From positions 21,726 through 85,725 of the forward strand of contig JADBKT010000015.1 of NCBI GenBank assembly GCA_014896255.1: a DNA stretch of 64,000 nucleotides. Reading direction: 5' to 3'. Made by a program: the position numbers and the translations under genes. Source of the stretch: Hydrogenibacillus sp. Lineage in GTDB: Bacteria > Bacillota > Bacilli > Thermicanales > DSM-22653. This document shows positions 18,505 to 27,504 of the stretch, piece by piece. Positions within the stretch are counted from its first letter, which is position 1; every line of letters starts with the position of its first letter. The notes under the pieces are model-generated. The model was not told where the DNA came from, searched no databases, and saw nothing but the letters and a program-made list of their open reading frames with translations.

Positions 18505-19803
18505 TTGAAGCTCATCCTGGAAGATGCCGATCTTTGGCTCGGCACGCGCATCGCGCGCGGGTACGTGATCATCGAGGATGGCCGCATCGCCGCCGTCGGC
18601 GAAGGCAAACCGTCCGCAGACGTGACGGCGGCCGAGGCGCCGTATGAGCGGCGCGCCCTCGGCGGTCGCCTCGTGCTCCCCGGTCTCATCAACACGCACA
18701 ACCACACGCCGATGAGCTTGCTTCGCGGGCTCGGGGAGGGGCTCGTCCTCAAGCGCTGGCTGGAAGAGGTGATGTGGCCCAAAGAGGCGGCATACACCGA
18801 TGAAGACGCGTACTGGGGGACGCTGCTTGCGCAGCTGGAGATGATCGAGACGGGCACGACGGCGTTTGCCGAGATGTACGACCGGATCGACATCATCGCC
18901 GAAGCGGTGGGCCAAAGCGGCCTGCGCGCGGTGCTCGCGCGCGGCATGATCGGCCTCGGCGACGAGCGGACGCGCGCGGCGAAGCTCGCCGAGGCCGTCC
19001 GTGTGGCCAAGCGCTGGCACGGCGCGTTCGACGGGCGGGTGACGACGATGATCGCGCCGCACAGCGCCTACACGTGCCCGGAGCCGTTTTTGCGCGACGT
19101 CGCCGCGGCGGCACGGGAGGTGGGGCGGCCGATCCACACGCACCTCGCCGAGACGGAAGCGGAGGAAGCGGCGGTACAAGCGTCAGCGGGGATGCGCTCC
19201 ACGGCGCTCTTGGAAAAGGTCGGCCTGTTCGACGGTCCGGCGCTCGTCGCCCACGCCGTCCATCTCACCGATGCGGAGATCGCCCTGCTCGCCGCGCGCA
19301 ACGTGCGCATCTCACACAACCCGGTGTCCAACTTAAAGCTCGGAAGCGGCATCGCTCCGCTCACGAAGCTGCTCGCAGCGGGACTCGTCGTCGGCCTCGG
19401 GACGGACGGCCCGGCGAGCAACAACAACCTCGATTTGTTCGAGGAGATACGCTTCGCCGCGCTCCTTGCCAAGGGCATGACGCGGGACGCCTCCCACATC
19501 CCGCCTGCGGTCGCGCTCAAAATGGCGACGGAAGACGGCGCGCGGGCGCTGTTTCTGGAAGACGTCGGACGGCTTACGGCGGGGATGCGCGCGGATCTCA
19601 TCGTCGTCGAAACGTCCGGCACGCCGTTCGTCCCGCGGCATGACGTGTTGGCGCACGTCGTCTACAACGGCCGCGGTACGGACGTCTTTGCGACGATGGT
19701 CGACGGCCGTTGGCTGATGTGGAATCGGACCGTGCTGACTTTAGATGCGGAACGCATTCGGTATGAAGCCGAGCGACGGGCGGCGCGGTTTCGGGCAGGA
19801 TGA
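18505..19803 (+). CDS. mtaD: 5-methylthioadenosine/S-adenosylhomocysteine deaminase
   Basis: An amidohydrolase of 432 residues that deaminates MTA and SAH to the inosyl compounds, clearing by-products of methylation and of polyamine synthesis. Metal and catalytic motifs appear in order: INTHNHTPMSLLRG, PHSAYTCPE, HTHLAETEAE, AHAVHLTD and GTDGPASNNNLDLFEE. I chose TTG 18505 because the family start MKLILEDA follows and GGGGG lies about 9 bases before it; upstream in-frame codons run back through a terminator. The speD gene at 29.7 kb supplies the polyamine branch that generates MTA. The gene symbol is by family analogy. Confidence 0.88.
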   Translation: MKLILEDADLWLGTRIARGYVIIEDGRIAAVGEGKPSADVTAAEAPYERRALGGRLVLPGLINTHNHTPMSLLRGLGEGLVLKRWLEEVMWPKEAAYTDEDAYWGTLLAQLEMIETGTTAFAEMYDRIDIIAEAVGQSGLRAVLARGMIGLGDERTRAAKLAEAVRVAKRWHGAFDGRVTTMIAPHSAYTCPEPFLRDVAAAAREVGRPIHTHLAETEAEEAAVQASAGMRSTALLEKVGLFDGPALVAHAVHLTDAEIALLAARNVRISHNPVSNLKLGSGIAPLTKLLAAGLVVGLGTDGPASNNNLDLFEEIRFAALLAKGMTRDASHIPPAVALKMATEDGARALFLEDVGRLTAGMRADLIVVETSGTPFVPRHDVLAHVVYNGRGTDVFATMVDGRWLMWNRTVLTLDAERIRYEAERRAARFRAG

Positions 19804-20303
19804 GGGCGATGCGTGAGCGGACCGCGCGCCGAAGTTTGATCACTTGGACGCTTTCTGTGGCGCTCTTCGCGACGGCCTTCGGCTTGTTGTTCATGTTGCT
19901 CAAGGCCGCCGAAGCAAAGGACGCCCGCACGGCGGCGTGGTTGTCCGCCGTTCGTCCGGCGCTGCCGGCCGGAGCGCACGTCAAGGACGTCTCCTGGTAT
20001 CGGGGCAGCCTGTCGCTGCTCGCCGTCGCGCTCGATCGCCCGGAGCCCGAAATCATCTGGGCAGATGCTTCGGGTCGGATCGTCGGACGTTTTCAGGGCC
20101 CGGCGGCATCGGAAGACGAGATCGCCCAAAAAGCCGCGGCCGACGTCCCCGGCGCGCGCGTCGTCCGCATCACGCCGGGGTGGGAAGCGGATCAAGCGAT
20201 GTACGAAGTCGTGCTTCGCCTGCCGCACGGCGGCGTCGGTTACCGCTATTACGGCATGGCGGACGGCGAACTCCGGTTGAGCGTGATCTTTCCGCCGCGA
20301 TAA
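19800..20303 (+). CDS. YpmB-like membrane-anchored PepSY/DUF5590 protein
   Basis: A 167-residue protein with one N-terminal membrane segment (about residues 13-36) and an extracytoplasmic domain that resembles Bacillus YpmB in length, layout and context: ypmB precedes aspB and dnaD in Bacillus as here. Its function is unknown. The ATG overlaps the deaminase stop (ATGA), so it is translationally coupled. A second ATG at 19809 is a possible start. Confidence 0.65.
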   Translation: MRAMRERTARRSLITWTLSVALFATAFGLLFMLLKAAEAKDARTAAWLSAVRPALPAGAHVKDVSWYRGSLSLLAVALDRPEPEIIWADASGRIVGRFQGPAASEDEIAQKAAADVPGARVVRITPGWEADQAMYEVVLRLPHGGVGYRYYGMADGELRLSVIFPPR

Positions 20304-20369
20304 TCCGATACATGTATCCGATCGATCGAACTTGCGATCCGTCGAACTTGCTGAGAAAGGGGTCCGCCC

Positions 20370-21566
20370 GTGAAAGACGAACGGTATTCGGAACGCATGC
20401 GCCTCATCGCCCCCTCTCCGACGCTGGCCATCACCGCCAAAGCAAAAGCGCTCAAGGCGGCCGGCCGCGAAGTGTTCGCCTTCGGCGCCGGGGAGCCTGA
20501 TTTCAATACGCCGGAAGCGATCATCGAAGCCGCTTGCGCGGCGATGCGCGAGGGCAAGACCAAATACACGCCTTCCGGCGGCATTCCGGAGTTGCGCCGG
20601 GCGGTGGCGGAGAAGCTCGGGCGCGACTACGGCCTTTCGTATGAAGGGCAACACGTGCATATCGCGAGCGGCGCCAAGCAGGCGTTGTACAACGTTTTCC
20701 AAGCGATCCTCGATCCCGGCGACGAAGTGATCATCCCCATCCCGTATTGGGTGAGCTATCCGGAACAAGTGAAACTCGCCGGCGGCGTTCCGGTGTTCGT
20801 GCCTACCCGCCGGGAGGACGGTTATAAATTGCGCCCGGAAGCCCTGGAAAAGGCGATCACGCCGCGGACGAAAGCGTTCGTTCTGAATTCTCCTTCCAAT
20901 CCCTCGGGGACGCTGTATACCGAGGCGGAGCTGACCGGCCTCTACGCGGTGCTCTCCGGGCAGAGCATCTGGATCATCTCCGACGAGATCTATGGCCGGC
21001 TCGTGTATGACGGCGAGCACAGGAGCATCGCCGCCATCGATCCTGAGGCGCCGGCACGGACGGTGATCATCGACGGCGTGTCGAAGACCTATTCGATGAC
21101 CGGCTGGCGCATCGGCTGGGCCGTCTCCCGAGACGTACGCCTCATCGAGATGATGGACGACCTCGCCAGCCAAAGCACGTCCAACCCGACGACGTTCGCT
21201 CAATACGGGGCGCTTAAGGCCGTCACCATGGACCAGTCGTCGGTGCAGACGATGGTCGACGCCTTCCGCCGAAGAAGGGATCTCATCGTCTCGCTTTTGG
21301 CGGACATCCCCGGTTTTCGCCTGTTCACGCCGCCGGCGGCGTTTTACGTCTGGGTCGATGTTCAGGCGGCCTTGGAGCGGCTCGGCTTCGACGACGCCGA
21401 TCGGTTTGCCGAGGCGCTTCTTCAGGCCACCGGCGTCGTCGTCGTTCCAGGGAGCGGTTTCGGGGACCCGTCGCACATCCGCCTCTCCTTCGCCGTCGAT
21501 GAGGCGGTGATCGAAGAAGGCGTCCGACGCATGGCCGAATTCGTTCGCGCGCGTTGGGGGCAATGA
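20370..21566 (+). CDS. aspB: Aspartate aminotransferase (class I, AspB type)
   Basis: PLP enzyme of 398 residues interconverting aspartate and oxaloacetate with glutamate. Landmarks: FGAGEPDFNTPEAI, GAKQALYNVFQAI, NSPSNPSGTLY, the PLP lysine in SKTYSMTGWRIGW and the Arg in HIRLSFA that binds the substrate carboxylate. GTG 20370 follows GAAAGGGG. The 66-base gap before it holds a 12-bp palindrome (20307-20318) and a repeated TCGAACTTGC. asnS, which lies between aspB and dnaD in Bacillus, is absent. Confidence 0.95.
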   Translation: MKDERYSERMRLIAPSPTLAITAKAKALKAAGREVFAFGAGEPDFNTPEAIIEAACAAMREGKTKYTPSGGIPELRRAVAEKLGRDYGLSYEGQHVHIASGAKQALYNVFQAILDPGDEVIIPIPYWVSYPEQVKLAGGVPVFVPTRREDGYKLRPEALEKAITPRTKAFVLNSPSNPSGTLYTEAELTGLYAVLSGQSIWIISDEIYGRLVYDGEHRSIAAIDPEAPARTVIIDGVSKTYSMTGWRIGWAVSRDVRLIEMMDDLASQSTSNPTTFAQYGALKAVTMDQSSVQTMVDAFRRRRDLIVSLLADIPGFRLFTPPAAFYVWVDVQAALERLGFDDADRFAEALLQATGVVVVPGSGFGDPSHIRLSFAVDEAVIEEGVRRMAEFVRARWGQ

Positions 21567-21570
21567 AGGT

Positions 21571-22317
21571 ATGTGGCCGTCGCTGTCCCGGCTGTTTGAA
21601 CGCGGCATCCTTACGCTACCGACGGCGTTTTTGGCGCGGTACAAGGCGCTCGGGCTTTCGGACGACGATTTCGTCCTGCTCCTTCATCTCGTCGCCCTCG
21701 TCCGCGAGGGGATCGATTTTCCGACACCGAAGATACTTGCCGAACGCATGAAGCTCGGCGAAACGGCGATCGGCGAAAGGCTGAAATTTCTTCTCGATTC
21801 CGGCTGGATTCGCATCGACGTGCATTTCGACGGCGAAGGGCGGGTGACCGAAGCGTTCGACGTCACGCCTTTTTTTGAGCGCATGACCCAAGACATGCTG
21901 CATCATTCGCCGGACTTCAAAGGCCGGTCCCCAGCGCAAAAGACGACCGCGGACAGCGCCGTGTTGGAACTCGCCGCGCGGTTGGAGACGGCCTTCGGGC
22001 GACCGCTTTCTCCGCTCGATCTGGAGATCGTCAGCCATTGGATCAAAAATGATCGTCTGAGTACGCCGTTGATCGAGGCGGCGATCGAAGAGGCGCTCGT
22101 GGTCGGGAAAAATTCGGTGCGCTATGTCGACCGCATTTTGTTCCACTGGGTGCAACAGGGCATTGCCACGCCGGAAGCGGCCAAACAATACACCCTGCGT
22201 TTTCGCGAAAAGCAATTTGCGGCGCTCGACGCGAAGCAACCCCCGGAACCGGCGCCGCGTTACCCGCAGTTCAATTGGCTGGCCTATGCCGACGATTCAG
22301 GCGAGGGCAGCGGATGA
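21571..22317 (+). CDS. dnaD: DnaD-like primosomal protein
   Basis: A 248-residue protein with the two DnaD domains. The N-terminal winged helix spans about residues 15-95 (LPTAFLARYKALGLSDDDFV). The C-terminal DnaB/DnaD helical domain (about 125-210) carries LSPLDLEIVSHWI and the conserved VRYVDRILFHWVQQGI near its end. DnaD helps load the replicative helicase at oriC and during restart with PriA, which is encoded at 50.2 kb. It starts 4 bases after aspB, without a strong ribosome site. Confidence 0.9.
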   Translation: MWPSLSRLFERGILTLPTAFLARYKALGLSDDDFVLLLHLVALVREGIDFPTPKILAERMKLGETAIGERLKFLLDSGWIRIDVHFDGEGRVTEAFDVTPFFERMTQDMLHHSPDFKGRSPAQKTTADSAVLELAARLETAFGRPLSPLDLEIVSHWIKNDRLSTPLIEAAIEEALVVGKNSVRYVDRILFHWVQQGIATPEAAKQYTLRFREKQFAALDAKQPPEPAPRYPQFNWLAYADDSGEGSG

Positions 22318-22390
22318 TTTTACGCCGGTTTTTTTGTATAATAGGAGTGAACCGGCAGCGGCCGGACATTATGGGAATTGGGGCGATATC

Positions 22391-23053
22391 ATGGGAAGGC
22401 GGATTGCCACCGAGTTTGAGACCATCCGTCTTACGCTCGGAGGCGCGGAAGTGGAGTCCCTTTTGAAACGGCTCCGCGAAGCCAACATCCCACTGTATGA
22501 ACACGTCCTCAAAAACGGTGATGTGGAGGTCGGGTACAGCGCACTCCATAATGCCTTTTATCTCCGATTGATTCAGGAACGGTACGCCGCGGACGAAGGC
22601 GGGGAGCGGTACGGCTCCGGCGAAGACGGCCGCGAGCCGCACGCGAGCGTTCAGGCGACGACGCGCTTCCGGGCCGTCGGGGCGGGACAGTTTACCGATC
22701 CCGAGGTGGCCGAGGTGATCCGCAGGATCATCGCCGAGTTCCGCGGCGAAGCGCTGATGAAGCGCGTGTATCGCGGCTTTTCGGTCTTGTATACGTATGT
22801 CGAAGGACGCGTCGTGCGCATCGTCGAGCGGACGTCGTATGGTGAACGCGTCATCTACGAGCGGGCGGAAAGCGGGCGCGTGACGTTCGATCCGTCGTCC
22901 GAAGATCTTTCGCTGGCCGCGGAAGTCGCCCTGCTCAAGGCGGAGATCGATCGGCTGCTCGACGTGCGGAACGCCGCCAATCCTTCAGACATTCCGGCCG
23001 TCGACGCGGCGCTTAAGGCGCTCGCCCGGCGTCTGATGGCGCTGGAAGGATAG
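22391..23053 (+). CDS. Protein of unknown function, 220 residues
   Basis: I do not recognise a family. The protein is soluble and has no signal peptide or membrane segment. It ends in a likely coiled coil (LAAEVALLKAEIDRLLDVRN, then a helical tail). The middle is beta-rich (VYRGFSVLYTYVEGRVVRIV). ATG 22391 is the first usable start, with GGGG 8 bases before. A TATAAT at 22337-22342 suggests its own promoter, though the -35 is poor. Coding character matches the neighbours, and a terminator follows at 23092. Confidence 0.7.
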   Translation: MGRRIATEFETIRLTLGGAEVESLLKRLREANIPLYEHVLKNGDVEVGYSALHNAFYLRLIQERYAADEGGERYGSGEDGREPHASVQATTRFRAVGAGQFTDPEVAEVIRRIIAEFRGEALMKRVYRGFSVLYTYVEGRVVRIVERTSYGERVIYERAESGRVTFDPSSEDLSLAAEVALLKAEIDRLLDVRNAANPSDIPAVDAALKALARRLMALEG

Positions 23054-23091
23054 GTCGGGCGATCTGATCCCAATAGGGATCGGCGGATGCG

Positions 23092-23118
23092 AGGGGGGCA
23101 TAAAGCCTCCTGTTTTTT
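23092..23118 (+). terminator. Terminator after the 22.4 kb unknown gene
   Basis: AGGGGGGC (23092-23099) pairs with GCCTCCT (23105-23111) across ATAAA, with one G-T pair, then G and six T. Confidence 0.7.
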
Positions 23119-23195
23119 ATGAGAAAAATCGATGTCGAACCTTCGTGACTCCGATTCTCTTGGGTTTGCGGTAAAACGGCATCGCCTCAAGCAAA

Positions 23196-23207
23196 AATGT
23201 GCACATT
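23196..23207. promoter_or_regulatory. 12-bp perfect palindrome upstream of the oppA promoter
   Basis: AATGTGCACATT is a perfect dyad 25 bases before the -35 box. Its size and place fit an activator or repressor site; the binding protein is unknown. Confidence 0.4.
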
Positions 23208-23231
23208 GTAAATATCTGACGGAAAAAAATC

Positions 23232-23260
23232 TTGTCGCGTAGATTTGACTTTGCTATAAT
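23232..23260 (+). promoter_or_regulatory. Promoter of the opp operon
   Basis: TTGTCG (23232-23237), 17 bases, TATAAT (23255-23260). Predicted transcription start is near 23267, more than 400 bases before oppA. Confidence 0.75.
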
Positions 23261-23266
23261 GGAGAC

Positions 23267-23682
23267 ACTACGCGTGTTGCATGCACCCCGGACCTCGAAA
23301 AACCATGTCGTGGGTACGGATGGACCGTCGATCGTTCTTCGCGCGCGGCGGCGGGTGCATGGCGATGAGGAGGGATGCCGGAGCATCAGAGGAGCACAGG
23401 CGGATAACGTCGGGCCTCCAGCGGGCTCGCGGCCGGGCGCTTACACCGGCGTCGCTCGGGCGGCCGGAGAGGACGCGGATCGAGGCGCCTGCGCCGACGG
23501 ACGATGTTCATCGTTTTTGGCGTGTCGCAAAGAGGGGTCAGGTCGCCATCGTCGTCCAAGAAGCGACATCGGGGACTTAACCGATGGGGTCGGGGTTGTG
23601 CCGACGTCGAATCATTGGAAATTCAAGGGTAAATGAGACAATCCGCGATGACAGAATAGCACAACAAAAAGGGGGCACATGA
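23267..23682 (+). other. Long untranslated leader of the opp operon
   Basis: About 415 bases lie between the promoter and the oppA start. I see no tRNA, T-box, SAM, lysine or other riboswitch signature and no terminator hairpin. Open frames of 99 and 134 codons cross it, but neither has a convincing ribosome site or protein-like composition. It may be a regulatory leader or a decayed gene. Confidence 0.45.
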
Positions 23683-25452
23683 ATGCGCAAACGTTGGTAT
23701 GTGTTGCTCAGCCTGGTGCTCGTCTTCAGCCTGACGCTGGTTGGATGCGGCTCCAAGCCGTCGTCCTCGCCCGCGACGGAAAACAACGCGCAGCAAGGGG
23801 ACGGGGGGACCGATTCGACGACGCCGGAATCGTCCGACCAGCCGGAAACGGGATACATCAAGGCCAAGCAGCCGGAGCTCGTCCCGGAGGCGGCGAAGAA
23901 GCGGACGGATACGATCGTCATCGGCATGGACTCGCCGAAAGGCGTTTTCAATCCGTGGTTTTACAAAACGGCATATGACGGTTATGTCGTCGATATGATT
24001 TTCGAAGGCCTCGGAAAAGTGGGCAAGGACGGGCTCGTCGAACCGGATCTCGCCACCTGGGAGATGAAGAACGACAACAAGACGTTCATCTTCCACCTCG
24101 ATCCGAACGCCAAGTTTTCCGACGGCACGCCGGTGACGGCGGAGGATGCGGCGTTTTCGTTCTATATCTTCCTCGATCCGTCGTATGACGGTTTGACGGA
24201 TATGTCGATCGCCAAGATCGTCGGCGCGGACGCGTACAAGAACGGCAACGCCACGACGATCGAAGGGATCAAGGTGCTCGACGAGCACACGCTTCAGGTC
24301 GACGTGGAAGAGGTCAATGCGCTCACGATCCGATACCTCACCGTCCCGGTGCTGCCCAAACACTACTACGGCAAAGAATTCAAGAAAGGCGATCTCTCCG
24401 GGGTGAAAAAGCTGAACGAACAACCGCTCGGCAGCGGCCCCTACGTGTTCGAGAAATTCGTCCCGTCACAAGAGGTTCGGCTCAAGGCGAACGAGAACTA
24501 CTGGCGCGGCAATCCGCCGAAAGTCCAGAACCTGATCGTCAAAGCGACGAATGACGAGACGAAACTGCAGATGCTCCAGACGGGCGAGACGGACTTCGAA
24601 GAAGGCATCTCGGTCAATCGCGACAACCTCGACCAAATCGACGCCATGGGCTTCCTCGACCGCAACATGCTTTTGAACAACGGCTACGGCTACATCGCCT
24701 TAAACCATGCGCACGAGCCGCTCAACGATCGGTTGGTCCGCCAGGCGCTCATGTACGGCTTGAACCGGGAAGAGGTCGTCTACGCCTACTCGCAAGGACT
24801 GGCGGAAGTGATCGACGTCCCGATCTCCAAGGTGTCCTGGGCTTATCCGGATGAGAAAGACATCATCCACTACAATTACGATCCGGAGAAGGCCAAACAG
24901 CTCTTGGATGAAGCCGGCTGGAAGCTGGGGAACGACGGCTACCGCTATAAGGACGGCAAAAAGCTCACGCTTCATTTCACGGCTTCTTCGCCCAACCCGG
25001 TGAACGACGCGCTCGTCCCGATCGCCAAAGAAAATTACAAGGATCTCGGGATCGATTTTATCGCCGAACAGCTCGACTTCAACGCCATGGTCCAAAAGAT
25101 GGAAAAGGGCGATTACGACATGGCCTTCCTGGCCGTCTCCTTGACGCCGGATCCCGATCCGTCGCAGCACTTCCATTCGAACGGGGCCGATGCAAAGCAA
25201 GTATTCCATTATTCCAATCCCGAGGTCGACAAGCTCATCGAGGCGGGCATCAAAGAGCTCGACCAGGCGAAGCGCAAGGAGATCTACCAACAACTGTTCA
25301 AACTGCTCAACGAAGACGTGCCCTACATCGTCATGTACCAACGCTACAACATGAACGTCATCAGCAGCCGGCTGAAAGGCTTCGAAGGCGAGATCACGCC
25401 GTTCTATAACTTCGTCAACGCGCTGCCCAACGTGGAAATCGTTCAATACTAA
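23683..25452 (+). CDS. oppA: Oligopeptide ABC transporter substrate-binding lipoprotein (family 5)
   Basis: The 589-residue lipoprotein captures peptides outside the membrane. The signal peptide ends in lipobox LTLVGC with the lipidated Cys at 22, followed by a Ser/Thr/Gln-rich linker to about residue 75. Family 5 features include FHLDPNAKFSDGTPVTAEDA, LGSGPYVFEKF and ENYWRGNPPKV. ATG 23683 follows AAAGGGGGC. First gene of a five-gene importer; a perfect 36-bp inverted repeat just after it probably raises its mRNA level over the permease genes. Peptide specificity is not readable; a dipeptide or nickel substrate is possible. Confidence 0.93.
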   Translation: MRKRWYVLLSLVLVFSLTLVGCGSKPSSSPATENNAQQGDGGTDSTTPESSDQPETGYIKAKQPELVPEAAKKRTDTIVIGMDSPKGVFNPWFYKTAYDGYVVDMIFEGLGKVGKDGLVEPDLATWEMKNDNKTFIFHLDPNAKFSDGTPVTAEDAAFSFYIFLDPSYDGLTDMSIAKIVGADAYKNGNATTIEGIKVLDEHTLQVDVEEVNALTIRYLTVPVLPKHYYGKEFKKGDLSGVKKLNEQPLGSGPYVFEKFVPSQEVRLKANENYWRGNPPKVQNLIVKATNDETKLQMLQTGETDFEEGISVNRDNLDQIDAMGFLDRNMLLNNGYGYIALNHAHEPLNDRLVRQALMYGLNREEVVYAYSQGLAEVIDVPISKVSWAYPDEKDIIHYNYDPEKAKQLLDEAGWKLGNDGYRYKDGKKLTLHFTASSPNPVNDALVPIAKENYKDLGIDFIAEQLDFNAMVQKMEKGDYDMAFLAVSLTPDPDPSQHFHSNGADAKQVFHYSNPEVDKLIEAGIKELDQAKRKEIYQQLFKLLNEDVPYIVMYQRYNMNVISSRLKGFEGEITPFYNFVNALPNVEIVQY

Positions 25453-25495
25453 GCGTACTTCCTGTGAAGTCGCAAGACGCATGTGCATGGCGCAA

Positions 25496-25531
25496 GCGCA
25501 ATACGCTCGGTGATCACCGAGCGTATTGCGC
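25496..25531. repeat. Perfect 36-bp inverted repeat between oppA and oppB
   Basis: GCGCAATACGCTCGGTGA (25496-25513) is followed directly by its exact reverse complement (25514-25531), then CTCTTTTG. In RNA it forms a very stable hairpin. Such structures after binding-protein genes protect upstream mRNA or cause partial termination. Confidence 0.9.
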
Positions 25532-25561
25532 CTCTTTTGCGCCTGATGGAGGGATGGGACC

Positions 25562-26530
25562 GTGTTCCAATACATCATCCGGCGGTTGATGGAAAGCGTG
25601 CCGACGATCATCGGGGCATCGATCGTGATTTTTCTTGCTTTTTCATTGGCTCCGGGCGACGTGATCACGGCCAATTACACCGGCGGGATGAACCTGACCG
25701 AGGAGCGCAAGGCCGAATTGCGCGAGCTGTATGGCCTGAACAAGCCGCTGCCCGAGCGTTATGGGCTTTGGATGGGCCATGTGCTTCAAGGCGACTTCGG
25801 ACAGTCGTACCTGTACAATAAGCCGGTGACCGACGTCATCAAAACATTCGTCTGGAACTCATTTCTTCTTTCGGCCACGGTGCTCGTCCTGCAATGGATG
25901 CTGGCGCTCGTCATCGGCGTCTTTTCGGCGGTGCGACAATATTCGCTGTTCGATTCGCTCGTCACCGTGCTTGTCTTCGTGGCCATGTCGCTTCCGTCGT
26001 TCTTCTTGGGACTTCTGCTTCTGAAGCTGTTTGCCGTCGATTATCGGATCTTTCCGCTCGGCGGGATGACGTCGACGGGCGTCGATTACCAAGGGCTTCA
26101 ACACATCCTGGATGTGGCTTATCATATGGCGCTTCCGGTCCTCACCCTGACGCTCCTTTCCATCGGCGGTACGACGCGTTACTTCCGGATGACGATGCTG
26201 GAGGTCGTTCGCCAGGATTATATCCGCACGGCGCGGGCGAAAGGGCTGAAAGAACGGGTCGTCATTTTCAAGCACGCGCTGCGCAATGCGCTTTTGCCGC
26301 TCATCACGCTGTTCGCGCTCGAGCTTCCCGGTCTGTTCGCCGGCGCGATCATCACCGAGCGCATCTTCAACTGGCCGGGCATCGGTCGGGTCACGCTGGA
26401 CGGGTTGTATCAACGGGATTATCCGCTCATGATGGGGTTCACCTTGATCATCGCCTTTTTGACGATCCTGGCGAACATCTTGGCCGACGTCCTCTACGGC
26501 GTCGCCGATCCCCGCGTCCGCCATCGCTAA
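25562..26530 (+). CDS. oppB: Oligopeptide ABC transporter permease OppB/DppB type
   Basis: A membrane permease of 322 residues with about six membrane segments (first at residues 10-28). The EAA loop that touches the ATPases is visible in YIRTARAKGLKERVVIFKHA, followed by LRNALLPLITLFALELPGLF. GTG 25562 follows TGGAGGGA. It forms the channel with OppC. Confidence 0.94.
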   Translation: MFQYIIRRLMESVPTIIGASIVIFLAFSLAPGDVITANYTGGMNLTEERKAELRELYGLNKPLPERYGLWMGHVLQGDFGQSYLYNKPVTDVIKTFVWNSFLLSATVLVLQWMLALVIGVFSAVRQYSLFDSLVTVLVFVAMSLPSFFLGLLLLKLFAVDYRIFPLGGMTSTGVDYQGLQHILDVAYHMALPVLTLTLLSIGGTTRYFRMTMLEVVRQDYIRTARAKGLKERVVIFKHALRNALLPLITLFALELPGLFAGAIITERIFNWPGIGRVTLDGLYQRDYPLMMGFTLIIAFLTILANILADVLYGVADPRVRHR

Positions 26531-26562
26531 ATCCCTGTATTTTCATGCGGAGGTGATGAAGG

Positions 26563-27477
26563 ATGACCATCGCTACCGAAAGTAAAGTGCGCGCGGTGAA
26601 GCGCAAGGCCGATTCTCCTTGGAAAAGCGCCTGGCGGCGGTTCATTCGCAATCCGATGGCCATCGCCGCGCTGACGATGCTGACGGTGATCGTATTGTTT
26701 TCGTTTGTGGGTCCGTTTTTTTCGCCCTATAAAGATGCGCGGATCACCGTCAAGAACGCCAACCAGCCGCCGAGCGCCGAGCATTGGTTGGGAACGGACA
26801 ATCTGGGACGCGATGTCGTGTTGCGGCTCATGCAGGCCGGGCAGATCTCGCTCCTCGTCGGGCTGATGGCCACGGGAGTGATTTTGCTTTTGGGCGGGAC
26901 GATCGGCCTCGTCAGCGGATTTTACGGCGGTTGGGTAGATTCAATTTTTATGCGGTTTGCGGACATCATGTTCGCCATTCCGACGCTGCCGATCTTGATC
27001 ACCTTCGGGGCGATCCTCTCCGACCTGAAGTTTCCTCCGGATCGGCGGATTTATTTGGTCATGCTGATCATCGGTCTCATCAGCTGGATGGGTCTCTCGC
27101 GCCTCGTGCGCAGCCAGGTTTTGAGCCTGAAAGAGCAGGAGTTCATGCTCGCCGCCGAAGCGCTCGGGCTGCGCGACCGCCGCAAGCTGTTCGCTCATCT
27201 TTTGCCCAACATCATCCCGATCATGATCGTGTCCGGTACGTTGGGCGTCGCCGGAGCGATCTTGTTGGAGTCGGCGCTGAGCTTTCTCGGTCTCGGCGTG
27301 ATTCCGCCGACGCCGTCGTGGGGGCAGATGCTCTCCGCCGCCAACAACATGGTCGATTTCAGCAAACGCCCGTGGTTGTGGATTCCGCCCGGCGTGATGA
27401 TCTTGATCACCGTCGTGTCGATCAACGTCATCGGCGACGCGCTGCGTGACGCGTTTGATCCGAAGATGAAGCGATAG
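26563..27477 (+). CDS. oppC: Oligopeptide ABC transporter permease OppC/DppC type
   Basis: A 304-residue permease. The OppC-type N-terminal segment (SPWKSAWRRFIRNPMAIAAL) leads into the first membrane helix. GTDNLGRDVVLRLMQAGQIS is typical of the family. The EAA loop is EFMLAAEALGLRDRRKLFAH. ATG 26563 follows GGAGGTGA. Partner of OppB. Confidence 0.94.
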   Translation: MTIATESKVRAVKRKADSPWKSAWRRFIRNPMAIAALTMLTVIVLFSFVGPFFSPYKDARITVKNANQPPSAEHWLGTDNLGRDVVLRLMQAGQISLLVGLMATGVILLLGGTIGLVSGFYGGWVDSIFMRFADIMFAIPTLPILITFGAILSDLKFPPDRRIYLVMLIIGLISWMGLSRLVRSQVLSLKEQEFMLAAEALGLRDRRKLFAHLLPNIIPIMIVSGTLGVAGAILLESALSFLGLGVIPPTPSWGQMLSAANNMVDFSKRPWLWIPPGVMILITVVSINVIGDALRDAFDPKMKR

Positions 27478-27504
27478 ATGATGCGTGAAGGTAGGGATGT
27501 AACG

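Noticed and set aside
20307..20318. Palindrome GATACATGTATC and a repeated TCGAACTTGC before aspB
   Set aside because: Too little context to call an operator; no promoter hexamers line up with it.
23281..23580. 99-codon frame inside the opp leader
   Set aside because: No ribosome site, Arg-rich composition typical of random GC-rich frames, and no recognisable fold.
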